Shown one piece after another: positions 1-8,289 of a DNA stretch of 64,000 bases. Origin of the DNA: JBEDUK01 sp040414485 (GTDB taxonomy: Bacteria > Actinomycetota > UBA4738); the NCBI GenBank assembly GCA_040414485.1, contig JBEDUK010000096.1:1-64000 (forward strand). Direction: 5' to 3'. A program made the position numbers and the translations under genes. The notes under the pieces were generated by a model that was not told the origin of the DNA, searched no databases, and was given only the letters and a program-made list of their open reading frames with translations. Numbering within the stretch: the stretch's first letter is position 1; the number at the start of each line of letters is the position of its first letter.

Positions 1-2092
1 CGACCTTCGATCCGTCCGGGGACCACGCGTAGTCCTCGCCGACCGCATCGGGACGAACGGTCGAAGGCGGCTCGTTCGGATCACGACCGTCACCGAAGAG
101 CAGCTTCTGGCCGCTTCCGTCCGGCTGGACCGAGTAGACGAAGCTCGGCCCGTCCCCGCCACCGACGCGCGCCCAGATCTCGCCATTCGCCGTGCCCGAG
201 GCAGTGTGGCCGCCGATCGACCTGACCCATGCGACAACGCCTTCTCCGCCAGCTGTCCCCGGGAGCGGCTGGAATCCCGTGCCATCGGGATGGATGAGGA
301 ACACGCCCGTCCCAACGGAGCCGCTTCCATGCTGTAGAAACGCGATCCAGTCGCCGTCGGGTGACCAGACGGGCCCGAATTCGTCATGGGTGTCGGTGGT
401 CACCTGCACAAGGTCGCCGCCATCCGACCGGACGCTCCAGACGTCGAGGTTCCCCTGCCGATTCGCTGTGAAGGCCAGTCGAGACCCGTCCGGCGAGACG
501 CTGATGTCTGTCGCCTCGGTCGTGCCGAGATCAACGATCCGGATGTCGTTGCCGCCGTCGATACCGATCGTGTGGATTGAATAGGTTTCGGTATCCCGGC
601 CCTCGACGCAGTCTGCGATGTACGCGATGCGCCTTCCATCCGGCATGTATGTGAAGTCGCCCTTGGAGCATGTGCCGCCCGAGCGGACGACGAGGCGGGG
701 ACCGCCGCCGCCAGGCGTTGGGTCGATCACATAGATGTCGCCACCGGTTGAGGAGAACGCCAGCGCACTTCCATCGGGAGACCAGCTGACACGTTGTGGA
801 TCGAGCAACTGGTTGATGGGCAGCACGTGCGCGTTCGAGCCATCGACGTTCGACACTGTGATCTCACCGATGCCGGAACCGAGGCCTTCGGCGACGGCGA
901 GTCGGGTCCCGTCCGGCGAGACACCGGCTGCAAACGCACTCGGTGACGACAGTTGGACAACGACCCCGGTCGCTGCGTCGACGGCGCTCAGCACGAGCTT
1001 GTCGCCCGCCGCCCTGGAGACGATGACCTCTCCGTTCGGCTCAGTGCCAGGGAGCGTCGGGGGCTCGTGACCGGTCGGCCGCCAGGCGGGCGACCACGCT
1101 GAAACGGTGCGCCCGGTCAGCACCCGGACATCCAACCCGTCGGGCTGGGCGATCGCGAGCCTTCCGGACGCGCCCTGGCCCCCCGCAGGCATGATCAGAA
1201 AGGCGATCGAACGGCCGTCGGGCGCCCATGCGGGCCACGCACCGCGAACGCTTCCCATGGTGCTCCCAGCCGTCCCCTCGAGCGGCCTGATCACAAGCCG
1301 CGGGCCAGGACCCGCATACGCGATCCGAGACCCGTCTGGCGACCACGCCAGTCCGGGGATCGCGACACGGGTGTGCGCAACATCGCTCAACCGCGAGGTC
1401 GCCACGTCGAGCAGCCGAATCACGCCCGGGGCGAACGAACACTGCTCGACGAAGGCGATGCGCCTCGAGTCGGGCGACCATGCCGGCGTGCGAACGCCGC
1501 AGTCCGACGAGGGCTCGACCGCCCGCAGGAGACCGTGCCCGTCAGAACCGACGATGTACAGCCCGTCGGCCGCGGAAAAGGCGATCCGCGTCCCATCCGG
1601 CGCCCAGGCCGCATCGAATGGAAGCCGCAGCGACCCCATCGGAAGGGCCCGGACGACCGACCCGTCGGGTCGAATGACGTCGAGTTCGCGGCCGGCATCC
1701 GCGCGCGTTCGAACGACGACGGCAAGGGAGCCGTCTGGAGACCACGACAGCGCGGAGGCCTTGAAGGGAAGGGTCGCCAATCGAGTCGTGCGCCCGCTCG
1801 AGGCGTTCGCTTGGAAGAGCGCGGTTCGAGCCGATCCATCGGGCTCGAGATATGTCACCGATCCACCACTGGCGGGTGGTGGAGACACCGGCTGGCGGTT
1901 TCGGAACGCCACCGAGGTCACGGCGATCGCCCCGGCCACCATCGCCAAAACGACCGTGAGAACGACAGCGGTCTGGACGCGGCGTCCCTCTCGCGGGGGA
2001 GGCCGCCGCGGTTCCCTTTCGCGGATCTCCGGCCAGAGGTCCGGCGGACTGATTCGGTCGAGTGAGGCGAGGCGGTCGGTCACGTCACGCAT
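1..2092 (-). CDS. Membrane-anchored PD40/WD40-like propeller, candidate anti-sigma or sensor protein (3' end outside window)
   Basis: The reading frame is open for 697 codons and leaves the window at its left edge, so the C-terminus is missing. About 38 cytoplasmic residues (including DRLASLDRISPPDLW) precede one membrane helix (about 40-62). The rest is extracytoplasmic and carries at least ten repeats of the type WSPDG(S/T)-x-(I/L)A, the hallmark of TolB/PD40 propeller blades. The ATG at 2092 lies inside the last codons of the upstream ECF sigma gene (8-base overlap, ATGCGTGA), so the pair is translationally coupled. Known: ECF sigma genes are often followed by a membrane anti-sigma factor. 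Inference: the short N-terminal tail could bind the sigma factor and the propeller could sense an external ligand. No classical zinc anti-sigma motif is present, so this role is unproven. Confidence 0.8.
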   Translation of the reverse strand, partial: MRDVTDRLASLDRISPPDLWPEIREREPRRPPPREGRRVQTAVVLTVVLAMVAGAIAVTSVAFRNRQPVSPPPASGGSVTYLEPDGSARTALFQANASSGRTTRLATLPFKASALSWSPDGSLAVVVRTRADAGRELDVIRPDGSVVRALPMGSLRLPFDAAWAPDGTRIAFSAADGLYIVGSDGHGLLRAVEPSSDCGVRTPAWSPDSRRIAFVEQCSFAPGVIRLLDVATSRLSDVAHTRVAIPGLAWSPDGSRIAYAGPGPRLVIRPLEGTAGSTMGSVRGAWPAWAPDGRSIAFLIMPAGGQGASGRLAIAQPDGLDVRVLTGRTVSAWSPAWRPTGHEPPTLPGTEPNGEVIVSRAAGDKLVLSAVDAATGVVVQLSSPSAFAAGVSPDGTRLAVAEGLGSGIGEITVSNVDGSNAHVLPINQLLDPQRVSWSPDGSALAFSSTGGDIYVIDPTPGGGGPRLVVRSGGTCSKGDFTYMPDGRRIAYIADCVEGRDTETYSIHTIGIDGGNDIRIVDLGTTEATDISVSPDGSRLAFTANRQGNLDVWSVRSDGGDLVQVTTDTHDEFGPVWSPDGDWIAFLQHGSGSVGTGVFLIHPDGTGFQPLPGTAGGEGVVAWVRSIGGHTASGTANGEIWARVGGGDGPSFVYSVQPDGSGQKLLFGDGRDPNEPPSTVRPDAVGEDYAWSPDGSKV

Positions 2093-2585
2093 CGGAGTCC
2101 TCCAGGAGCGCGCGCAGACGCGCCCGGCCGCGCGACAGGTGCACGCGCACGGCCGGTCCGGTCGAGTCGATGATTCCGGCGATCTCGCGGACCGAGAACC
2201 CGGCGTAGTGGTGCAGGACGATCGAGGCCCGCTGGCTCGGGCTGAGCTGCCGGAGCGCACCGAGGAGACGTTCGGTCTCCACGAGCGTGACCTCCTGGGG
2301 ATCGCCGGCGAGCTCGAGCACTGGGGCTGCCGAAGCCGCGGCCGCCCGACGTTCCTTCATCTCGCCGGCGGCGATCCGAAACGCCGCGCGCCATACCCAC
2401 GCGGCCGGATCGCGCACATCGGTTCCGCGGCGAATCCCCTGCGCGAACGCCTCCGACATGGCGTCGTTCGCGACGTCCACGTCTGCCGTGAACCCGACGA
2501 GCGAACGCCAGAGCCGGGGAGCCGTCTCCATGTAGACCTGCTCCCACTGCGCGTCCGCGCGTTCGCTCACCGTCGCATCCTGCAT
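2085..2585 (-). CDS. ECF (sigma-70 family) RNA polymerase sigma factor
   Basis: A 166-residue protein with the two-domain ECF layout. Region 2 lies at about residues 15-85 (AMSEAFAQG, WVWRAAFRIAAGE) and region 4 at about 105-160 with a helix-turn-helix (LSPSQRASIVLHHYAGFSV, REIAGIIDSTGPAVRVHLSRG). It should direct RNA polymerase to a small stress or envelope regulon. ATG 2585 is preferred because longer in-frame starts run into the VKOR gene, which is read in another frame. The stop overlaps the start of the propeller gene, its likely membrane partner. No clear GGAAC-type promoter was seen in the 50 bases upstream, unlike the ECF gene at 58.4 kb. Confidence 0.85.
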   Translation of the reverse strand: MQDATVSERADAQWEQVYMETAPRLWRSLVGFTADVDVANDAMSEAFAQGIRRGTDVRDPAAWVWRAAFRIAAGEMKERRAAAASAAPVLELAGDPQEVTLVETERLLGALRQLSPSQRASIVLHHYAGFSVREIAGIIDSTGPAVRVHLSRGRARLRALLEDSDA

Positions 2586-2635
2586 CCACCATGCAAGGGC
2601 GGTGAACAGGCCGAAAGGTGAAGAGTTCGACGCGT

Positions 2636-3163
2636 TTATTCGCGCGCGGTCGCGGCGTCGAGCATCAAGAGAACGAACAGCGCGAACGTCGCGGCGTGAA
2701 CCAACGTGCACCACAGGCAGATCGCGCCGATCACGAACAGTTCGGCGTACACGAGCCACACGACGAAGCACATCCCCGCCGATGCCAGCGCGAGCCGTGC
2801 GATCCGGATCTCCGGCCGCCTCGAGCGCCAGGCTGCCGGCGCCGTCAGCGCGGCCATCGCCGCCGACCAGAGCAGGCCGAGCACGGCGACCGGGATGCCC
2901 AGGAACTTCGACTGCGCGCTGGTCGTCACCTGCTCGCAGTTGATCGTCGTGCCCCCGGGACAGGCCAGGACGTTCGACGAGACGAAGTGCGCATAGGTCA
3001 GGTACGCGGAGGCTGCCAGGGCCACGATCGACAGAACGAAGCACGTGATCGGGAGCCAGCCAAGGCTCGGCTTCGTCTCTTGAATCGCGCGAGAAGCGGC
3101 CACGCGCGTTACGAAGGGCTCGGAAGCTGCGTCGTCGCCGCCTGGACGACCTGAGAGGAGCAC
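2636..3163 (-). CDS. Vitamin K epoxide reductase (VKOR) family membrane protein
   Basis: A 175-residue protein with four membrane helices (about 36-60, 88-110, 122-145 and 148-170) and the four VKOR cysteines: a loop pair C68 and C76 (ACPGGTTINC) and the catalytic C149-LW-C152. In bacteria VKOR oxidises quinone and re-oxidises a thioredoxin-like partner that forms disulfides in exported proteins. The partner here is almost certainly the DUF929 protein just upstream, whose stop (3109) overlaps this gene if the GTG at 3163 is used. A second GTG at 3103 would remove the overlap and start six bases after that stop, so the exact start is uncertain. Family assignment is firm; the quinone used cannot be told. 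Confidence 0.87.
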   Translation of the reverse strand: MLLSGRPGGDDAASEPFVTRVAASRAIQETKPSLGWLPITCFVLSIVALAASAYLTYAHFVSSNVLACPGGTTINCEQVTTSAQSKFLGIPVAVLGLLWSAAMAALTAPAAWRSRRPEIRIARLALASAGMCFVVWLVYAELFVIGAICLWCTLVHAATFALFVLLMLDAATARE

Positions 3164-4071
3164 ACGTTTGCGGGCTGGGCCTTCGTGATCTGGCAGAGCG
3201 CCGCCGTGTAGCGGTTCGCGCTGGCCAGGACGGCCTTCCCGAGCGCGGACGTCGGGTCGGCGATCTTCGCCGCGATCTGCTCCATCGAGAGACCTCTCAG
3301 CAGGTTCGGATCGTAGCTCGCCCCGCTGACCAGATATACACCACCCAGGTCACCGAACGGGATCGCGCCTCCGCTTCCATGCACGTACGGCGGTACGTCG
3401 TACGTCCGCAGCACCTGCTGCTGCTCGGGCGTGAGCGGCTGCAGCGGGGTGTAGCCCCCACCGGCCGCCGGCTGGTTCGTCTCGGTCTCGACCGGCGTGA
3501 ACGTCCGATACGGGCTCGTGTACGTGGAGCCGAAGTAGGAGATGGTCCGGGTGTTCGGATACACGTCGGCGCTCGCCGACTCCGTCTGTCCCAGACCGGA
3601 GAACGTGCCGAACCGGCTGAGGGCGACCGTCAGCGGCCACCGCTCGGCAGCGCAGAACGGGCAGTATTCGGCGCCCACGTAGAGCACCTGGGGCTTGCCG
3701 TTCGACGAGAGCGAGGGCGTGTCCGCGGGCAGCGCGGTCATGTTCCCATCGCTCCCCGGCGCCCCGGCGGCCTCGAACGCCGACGCGGGAAGCGTCGTGA
3801 TCTGCGTGACCACGCCCGGGGGCGCGGGCCTGGTCTCGGTGGCCGCCTTCGACTTCTGCGTCGCCTTGACCAGGATCAACGCCGCGATGAGGAGCACCAC
3901 CACGCCGATCGCGGCGTAGGGCAGCAGCTTCGGGACGCCCGATCCTCTGGTCGCCGGCCGGGACTTTCGACCGGCCGACCCCTTCGACTTGGACGTGCCC
4001 GTGCGCTGGAGGGCGGGTCGCTTCTTCCTTCGAGTCACCCATCCAGACTGACGGGCGCCGAATCGGACCAT
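3109..4071 (-). CDS. DUF929-type membrane-anchored thioredoxin-like protein
   Basis: A 320-residue protein with a basic, Lys/Arg-rich cytoplasmic N-terminus, one membrane anchor (about residues 50-69) and an extracytoplasmic thioredoxin-like domain. That domain carries the CxxC motif EYCPFCAAERW (C137, C140), which fits the DUF929 family. The adjacent VKOR gene completes the usual oxidase plus dithiol carrier pair, so the likely job is disulfide formation in secreted proteins outside the membrane. Several cysteine-containing secreted proteins in this window could be clients. A start at the GTG about ten codons in would keep the anchor intact, so the first residues are uncertain. Confidence 0.8.
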   Translation of the reverse strand: MVRFGARQSGWVTRRKKRPALQRTGTSKSKGSAGRKSRPATRGSGVPKLLPYAAIGVVVLLIAALILVKATQKSKAATETRPAPPGVVTQITTLPASAFEAAGAPGSDGNMTALPADTPSLSSNGKPQVLYVGAEYCPFCAAERWPLTVALSRFGTFSGLGQTESASADVYPNTRTISYFGSTYTSPYRTFTPVETETNQPAAGGGYTPLQPLTPEQQQVLRTYDVPPYVHGSGGAIPFGDLGGVYLVSGASYDPNLLRGLSMEQIAAKIADPTSALGKAVLASANRYTAALCQITKAQPANVCSSQVVQAATTQLPSPS

Positions 4072-4123
4072 CGGGACGAACGACCCTCACGGCGCGGGCC
4101 GTAGGTCCCGAACCGCAGATCCG

Positions 4124-4393
4124 TCAGACCCGGTGACCGCGGCGGCGCAGCTCGCGACGCCAGCACTCGGTGTGCCAGTGCCGGCGGCCTTGGACGTCCT
4201 CAGCCTCGACCACGACCAGGTGCTGCACGCCCGGGCGGATCTGGTGTTGGCAGCCCGGGCACATGTACGGCTTGTCGCCCGTCACCGCCCGGACCGTCGC
4301 GTCGTCGGCCTGGGCCCAGTCCGGGGCGACGAACTGCGGCCGCCGCAGCGGCATGACCTCGGGATCCGGCGCGCGCCGATTCTTCCGGGGCAC
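4124..4393 (-). CDS. Small zinc-finger-like protein (often mislabelled ATP/GTP-binding protein)
   Basis: An 89-residue protein whose C-terminal half has CPGCQHQIRPGVQH followed by HWHTECW, a plausible Cys2/His/Cys metal site, and a basic end (RRELRRRGHR). The GTG at 4393 is chosen because it lies five bases after the stop of the hydrolase gene and begins VPRKNRR. I recognise this layout from many actinobacterial genomes, where it sits beside the same type of alpha/beta hydrolase and is annotated ATP/GTP-binding protein without a visible nucleotide-binding motif. No function is established. Co-occurrence with the hydrolase suggests a linked role. Confidence 0.7.
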   Translation of the reverse strand: MPRKNRRAPDPEVMPLRRPQFVAPDWAQADDATVRAVTGDKPYMCPGCQHQIRPGVQHLVVVEAEDVQGRRHWHTECWRRELRRRGHRV

Positions 4394-4397
4394 GGCG

Positions 4398-5081
4398 CTA
4401 TGCCTTCCTGATGACGTCGAGAACGAACGCGCCGGCGATGCCACCCAGATCGCGCCCGATGTCGTGGTCCGAACGCCGGTCGCCGCGAACGCGGTGCGAG
4501 TGGTCCCCGCCATCGATCCATTCGACCCTGGCCATGTCGCCGAGCGCGGCCACGACCGGCTCCAGGCGGTCGGGCCGCGCGAACGCGTCGCGGGTTGCCT
4601 GGATGAACAGCATCGGCACCGTCACGCTCGACAGGTGCTCGGACCGAAGCACGTCCGGCGTCTTCGGCGCATGCAGCGGGTAGCCGAAGAACGTCAGCGC
4701 CCTCGCGGGGAACTCCGCTCCCTCCTCGGCGGCGAGCATGGACGCGTAGCGCCCGCCCATGGACTTGCCGGTCGCGATCAGCGGCAGACCGTCCGCGACG
4801 CGCGCCGCCTCGGAAAGCGCGGCACGCCACGCCGCGAACAGCAGCGGCGCCGCGTCCGGGCTCCTTCGGCCCTCGTGCGCGTAGACGAAGTCGAACCGCA
4901 ACGAGGCCACGCCACGGTCGGCCAGCCCGGCCACGATCCCGTCGAAATACGCGGCTCGCATCGTCTTCCCGGCGCCCGGCGCGATGACGGCCGCCGCCAC
5001 GGCGTCGGAAAGCGGATGCCAGAGCGCCTCGCTGGCACGCTCGCCCACGCGCAAGGGCAGGATTTCGCCGTTCGATCCCAT
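4398..5081 (-). CDS. Alpha/beta hydrolase, KANL3/Tex30-like (dienelactone hydrolase clan)
   Basis: A 227-residue alpha/beta hydrolase. The nucleophile elbow is GKSMGG (Ser107). The acid is probably D165 in QATRDAF, and the base His lies in DGGDHSH (about 194-196). The oxyanion loop is IAPGAGKT. The length matches the KANL3/Tex30 type, whose natural substrate is unknown. ATG 5081 is preceded at six bases by TAATCG on the same strand, suggesting a leaderless mRNA. The downstream zinc-finger gene starts five bases after the stop, so the two form an operon. Catalysis of an ester or C-C bond is expected from the triad; the substrate cannot be inferred. Confidence 0.8.
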   Translation of the reverse strand: MGSNGEILPLRVGERASEALWHPLSDAVAAAVIAPGAGKTMRAAYFDGIVAGLADRGVASLRFDFVYAHEGRRSPDAAPLLFAAWRAALSEAARVADGLPLIATGKSMGGRYASMLAAEEGAEFPARALTFFGYPLHAPKTPDVLRSEHLSSVTVPMLFIQATRDAFARPDRLEPVVAALGDMARVEWIDGGDHSHRVRGDRRSDHDIGRDLGGIAGAFVLDVIRKA

Positions 5082-5087
5082 CGCCGC

Positions 5088-5097
5088 CGATTATGCT
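5088..5097. promoter_or_regulatory. Overlapping divergent -10 boxes
   Basis: The 27-base gap between two divergent genes holds TAATCG on the minus strand (5093-5088, six bases before ATG 5081) and TATGCT on the plus strand (5092-5097, 11 bases before ATG 5109). The boxes overlap, so the two promoters should exclude each other and both mRNAs would have almost no leader. Read from sequence; promoter activity is inferred. Confidence 0.4.
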
Positions 5098-5108
5098 CGG
5101 CCATCGCG

Positions 5109-5840
5109 ATGGGAACGGCAGCCGCCCCGGGCACGCTCTACGTCGGAACGTCGGGATTCGCGTTCCCGGAATGGAAGGGCGTCTTCTATCCGCCGGGGAC
5201 GAAGGACCGGGAGATGCTCGCGTACTACGCGACGCGGTTCCACTCCGTCGAGATCAACTACACGTTCCGCAGGGACCCGACGCCGAAGTCGGTCGATGCG
5301 TGGGGCGCCGCCGCGCCGGAGGACTTCCGCTTCGTGCTGAAGGCGAACCAGCGGATCACGCACTTCCGCCGGCTGACGGATCCGGAACCGGCGCTGGCCT
5401 TCCTGGAGGCGGTGGCGCCCCTCGGCGCCCGGCTCGGCCCGATCCTGTTCCAGTGCCCGCCGCAAATGAAGCGCGAGGCCGGCCGGCTGGAGGCGTTCCT
5501 GGACGCGCTGCCCACCGATCACCGGTACGCGTTCGAGTTCCGGCATCCGTCGTGGGAGGAGGAAGCGCCCCTGCTGGCCGCGCGCGGGGCGGCGTGGGTC
5601 ATCAGCGACACCGACGAGCAGCCATGGAGCGGCGGCGCCCTACCCCGGGGGCCGTTCGACTACCTGCGGCTGCGCAGGGCCGAATACGACGAGGGCGCGA
5701 TCGGCGATTGGGGCTCGCGCATCGGGGCGACCCTGCGAGCCGGGACGGACGTGTTCTGCTTCGTCAAACATGAGGACGACGCGGCGGGGCCGTCATTGGC
5801 GCTGGCCTTCCAGGAGTCCGCGCTCGCTTCGGCTTCCTGA
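5109..5840 (+). CDS. DUF72 (YecE-like) TIM-barrel family protein
   Basis: A 243-residue protein that opens with LYVGTSGFAFPEWKGVFYP, the typical DUF72 start, followed by FHSVEINYTF (about residues 46-55), the NQRITH segment and YAFEFRHPSW with conserved Glu, Arg and His. The family adopts a TIM barrel related to endonuclease IV-like enzymes. Its reaction is unknown, although some members sit near DNA repair or iron-sulfur genes. ATG 5109 fits the start of the conserved domain; the frame remains open upstream but overlaps the divergent hydrolase gene. The family call is sure, the function is not. Confidence 0.88.
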   Translation: MGTAAAPGTLYVGTSGFAFPEWKGVFYPPGTKDREMLAYYATRFHSVEINYTFRRDPTPKSVDAWGAAAPEDFRFVLKANQRITHFRRLTDPEPALAFLEAVAPLGARLGPILFQCPPQMKREAGRLEAFLDALPTDHRYAFEFRHPSWEEEAPLLAARGAAWVISDTDEQPWSGGALPRGPFDYLRLRRAEYDEGAIGDWGSRIGATLRAGTDVFCFVKHEDDAAGPSLALAFQESALASAS

Positions 5841-5878
5841 CGCGGACCGACCGGGCAAGCCGCGCCCTCCGGAGATCG

Positions 5879-8263
5879 TCAGGTATCTTTACTTTTCGCA
5901 TCGCCGCCCTCCGCGGCGCCGCCGGCCGCAGCCTTCGCGAGCGCTTCACGGACGGCGGAAAGGCGCGCGCCGTCCTGCAGCTTTCCCCCGGCCTGTTCGG
6001 TCACGTAGAACACGTCCACCACCCGTGGACCGTACGTGGCCACGCGCGCCACGTGAACGTCCAGATCGTGGACCGAGAACGCCGTCGCCAGGTCGAACAG
6101 CAGCGCGAGGCGGTCCGCCGCCTGCACCTCGAACAGGGTGAAGAAGTCCGACACGTCGTTGGCGACGGTCACCTTGACCGGGACGGCCGTCCTGGGGCCG
6201 CCGTAATGCGAACGCCAGGCCGCGACCCGCTCGGCCAGGACCGTTCGGCCATCGAGCGCCTCGCCGAGAAGCGTGGCGAACGCCTCCCACCGTTCCTGCG
6301 GGATCTCCTCCTCTTCGAACGACCCCCGCACGTCGAAGGCATCGAGCGCGATGCCGTCGGCGGTCGTGAACGCCCGCGCCGCGAGGATTGAGATCCCCGA
6401 GACCGCGAACGCGCCGGCGATGGTCCCGAGCAGCCCGAGGCGGTCCTGGGCGCCGACCGTGACGGAGGCGGTGCCGGCCGCGCGGCCGCCGGTGATCTGG
6501 ATGCGCGCCTGGTTCGCCGCGGGCGGCGGGTCGATCAGATCCAGGTGCGAGGGCGCCTGCGTGGGCTCCACCCAGAGGGCGTACGCGGGCGGCGTCGCTT
6601 CCAGGAACCGCTCGGCCCGCTCCTCCGGCACGCCCGCGTACCCGAGCGCCTCGCGGATGTTGCCTTCGGCCTGCTCGACGCTCGCGGCGCGGTCGGGGTC
6701 CATCAGACCGCGTTCGAACGACCGGTCCACGCGAGCCACGAGCTCGGTCACCAGGCCGAGCCGCCACGGTGTGGACGCCGACGGGCCGGTCGCCTCGGCG
6801 TCGGCCAGGGTCAGGAGGTAGAGCGAACCGAGCCGACCGCGGTCCCGGACGCGGGCCGCGACGTGCAGGATCAGGTCCTCGTCGTCGAGGTTCCGTCGCG
6901 TGGCCGTATCGGACAGGAGCAGGTGCTCGCGAACGAGGAACAGCACCATGTCGCGGCGGTCGTTCGGCACGGCCATCGCGCCGAGGATCCGGCCGGCGAC
7001 CTCCACGCCGATCGGCACGTGCGAACCGCGGCCGACCTTCCCCGCGTCGTGGAGCAGCGCGCCCAACAGCAGCGCGCCTCGATCGCGGACAGCCCCGGCG
7101 GCGGCCGCGGCGGCCGGATCGTCGGCGTGACCGAGGAGGCGCGCCGCCGCGGCCGCCGCCTCCGTGAGGTGCAGGTCCACGGGATAACGGTGGTACGGGT
7201 CGTGCTGGGGCCGGCCGGCCAGATCGCTCCACCCCGGCAGGAGTGAATCGAGGAGCCCGCGCCCATCGAGCGCGGTGATGGCCTCGTCCGCGCGGCCCTC
7301 CTCGAGGACGGCCTCGAACCGCTCCAGTGCCTCAGGGGACCAGACACCGGACGAGACGCTTGTCAGGAACTCTTCGACCACGCCCGGCGATCGGTGCTCG
7401 GCTTCGCCGCTCGCGGCGGCCGTGAGCGCCTCGTCCAGCGCCGCAGCGACCGTGCGACCCGTTCGGGCCAGCGTGCGCATGAGCACGTCACGGGGCTCCC
7501 ACCCCGTTTCGCCCTGGATGCGCAGTTCCGCGGCGACGGCCCCCTGACTCCCTTCGCCCAACCGGTCCTCGCGACCGCCGCTCACGCGGTGCAGCGCGAT
7601 CCGAACCGCGAGCAGGGTGTCCAGCGCTGAGCCCGCGTCGAAGGCCCGCGACACGTTCCAGCCGGGCACCGCCTCGAGCCACACCAGCGTCTGCAGGTCC
7701 CGCAGTCCGCCCACACTCTCCTTCACGTCCGGCTCCTGCACGCGCCCGATGCGCCCGAAGCGGCGTTCCCGCTCGGCGCGGGCTTCGGTGAGCGCCGCTA
7801 GGAACCCGGCGGGATCGTCCCGCACGATCTCCGCGGCTGCGTCGCGCGCGAGGTCGATGATCAGTTCGGCCCCGTCGAGCACGCGGGCCGACAGCAGCGA
7901 CGTCAGCGTTCGAAGGTCTCTTCGCGCCTCGAACACGCACTCCCCCGGCGTGCGGACCGCGTGTCCGACGGTGATCCCGGCGTCCCAGAGCGGATAGAGA
8001 ACCGCCTCGGCGACGGCGGCCGCCTCATCCTCGGCTCCGTGCTCGTAGACGACGAGCAGGTCGACGTCCGAACCCGGCGTCAATTCGGAACGGCCGTAGC
8101 CGCCGACCGCCGCCACCGCCGTCCGGGTGAGGTCTTGGGGCACCAGCCGCCGGACGGCGGCGTCCATGGCATCCGCGCGCCGGCGCGCGGCGAGCCGCCC
8201 CTCGCCGAGCGAGATCGCAGCGGCGTCCAGCTGCTCGAGGCGACCCGTGAGAGCGGCGTCCAT
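5879..8263 (-). CDS. glnD: Bifunctional nucleotidyltransferase/nucleotidyl-removing enzyme for PII (GlnD)
   Basis: A 794-residue GlnD. The nucleotidyltransferase motif is at about 54-74 (GGYGRSELTPGSDVDLL). A GlnE-like helical linker follows, then an HD phosphohydrolase domain near residue 400 (LLHDAGKVGRGSH), and two C-terminal ACT domains that bind glutamine. The enzyme modifies Tyr51 of the PII protein when nitrogen is short and removes the group when glutamine is high. In actinobacteria the group is often AMP rather than UMP; the sequence does not decide. The gene follows glnB by 26 bases on the same strand, so modifier and target are co-transcribed. No amtB or glnA lies next to them. Confidence 0.93.
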   Translation of the reverse strand: MDAALTGRLEQLDAAAISLGEGRLAARRRADAMDAAVRRLVPQDLTRTAVAAVGGYGRSELTPGSDVDLLVVYEHGAEDEAAAVAEAVLYPLWDAGITVGHAVRTPGECVFEARRDLRTLTSLLSARVLDGAELIIDLARDAAAEIVRDDPAGFLAALTEARAERERRFGRIGRVQEPDVKESVGGLRDLQTLVWLEAVPGWNVSRAFDAGSALDTLLAVRIALHRVSGGREDRLGEGSQGAVAAELRIQGETGWEPRDVLMRTLARTGRTVAAALDEALTAAASGEAEHRSPGVVEEFLTSVSSGVWSPEALERFEAVLEEGRADEAITALDGRGLLDSLLPGWSDLAGRPQHDPYHRYPVDLHLTEAAAAAARLLGHADDPAAAAAAGAVRDRGALLLGALLHDAGKVGRGSHVPIGVEVAGRILGAMAVPNDRRDMVLFLVREHLLLSDTATRRNLDDEDLILHVAARVRDRGRLGSLYLLTLADAEATGPSASTPWRLGLVTELVARVDRSFERGLMDPDRAASVEQAEGNIREALGYAGVPEERAERFLEATPPAYALWVEPTQAPSHLDLIDPPPAANQARIQITGGRAAGTASVTVGAQDRLGLLGTIAGAFAVSGISILAARAFTTADGIALDAFDVRGSFEEEEIPQERWEAFATLLGEALDGRTVLAERVAAWRSHYGGPRTAVPVKVTVANDVSDFFTLFEVQAADRLALLFDLATAFSVHDLDVHVARVATYGPRVVDVFYVTEQAGGKLQDGARLSAVREALAKAAAGGAAEGGDAKSKDT

Positions 8264-8289
8264 ATGCTCCCTGCGTCCCAGCCGCAGCC

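Noticed and set aside
1107..2621. Long plus-strand open frame of 504 codons
   Set aside because: It is the complement of the PD40 propeller and ECF sigma genes. Its repeats (PSGDHA-like) are the mirror of WSPDG blades, and it has no recognisable domain.
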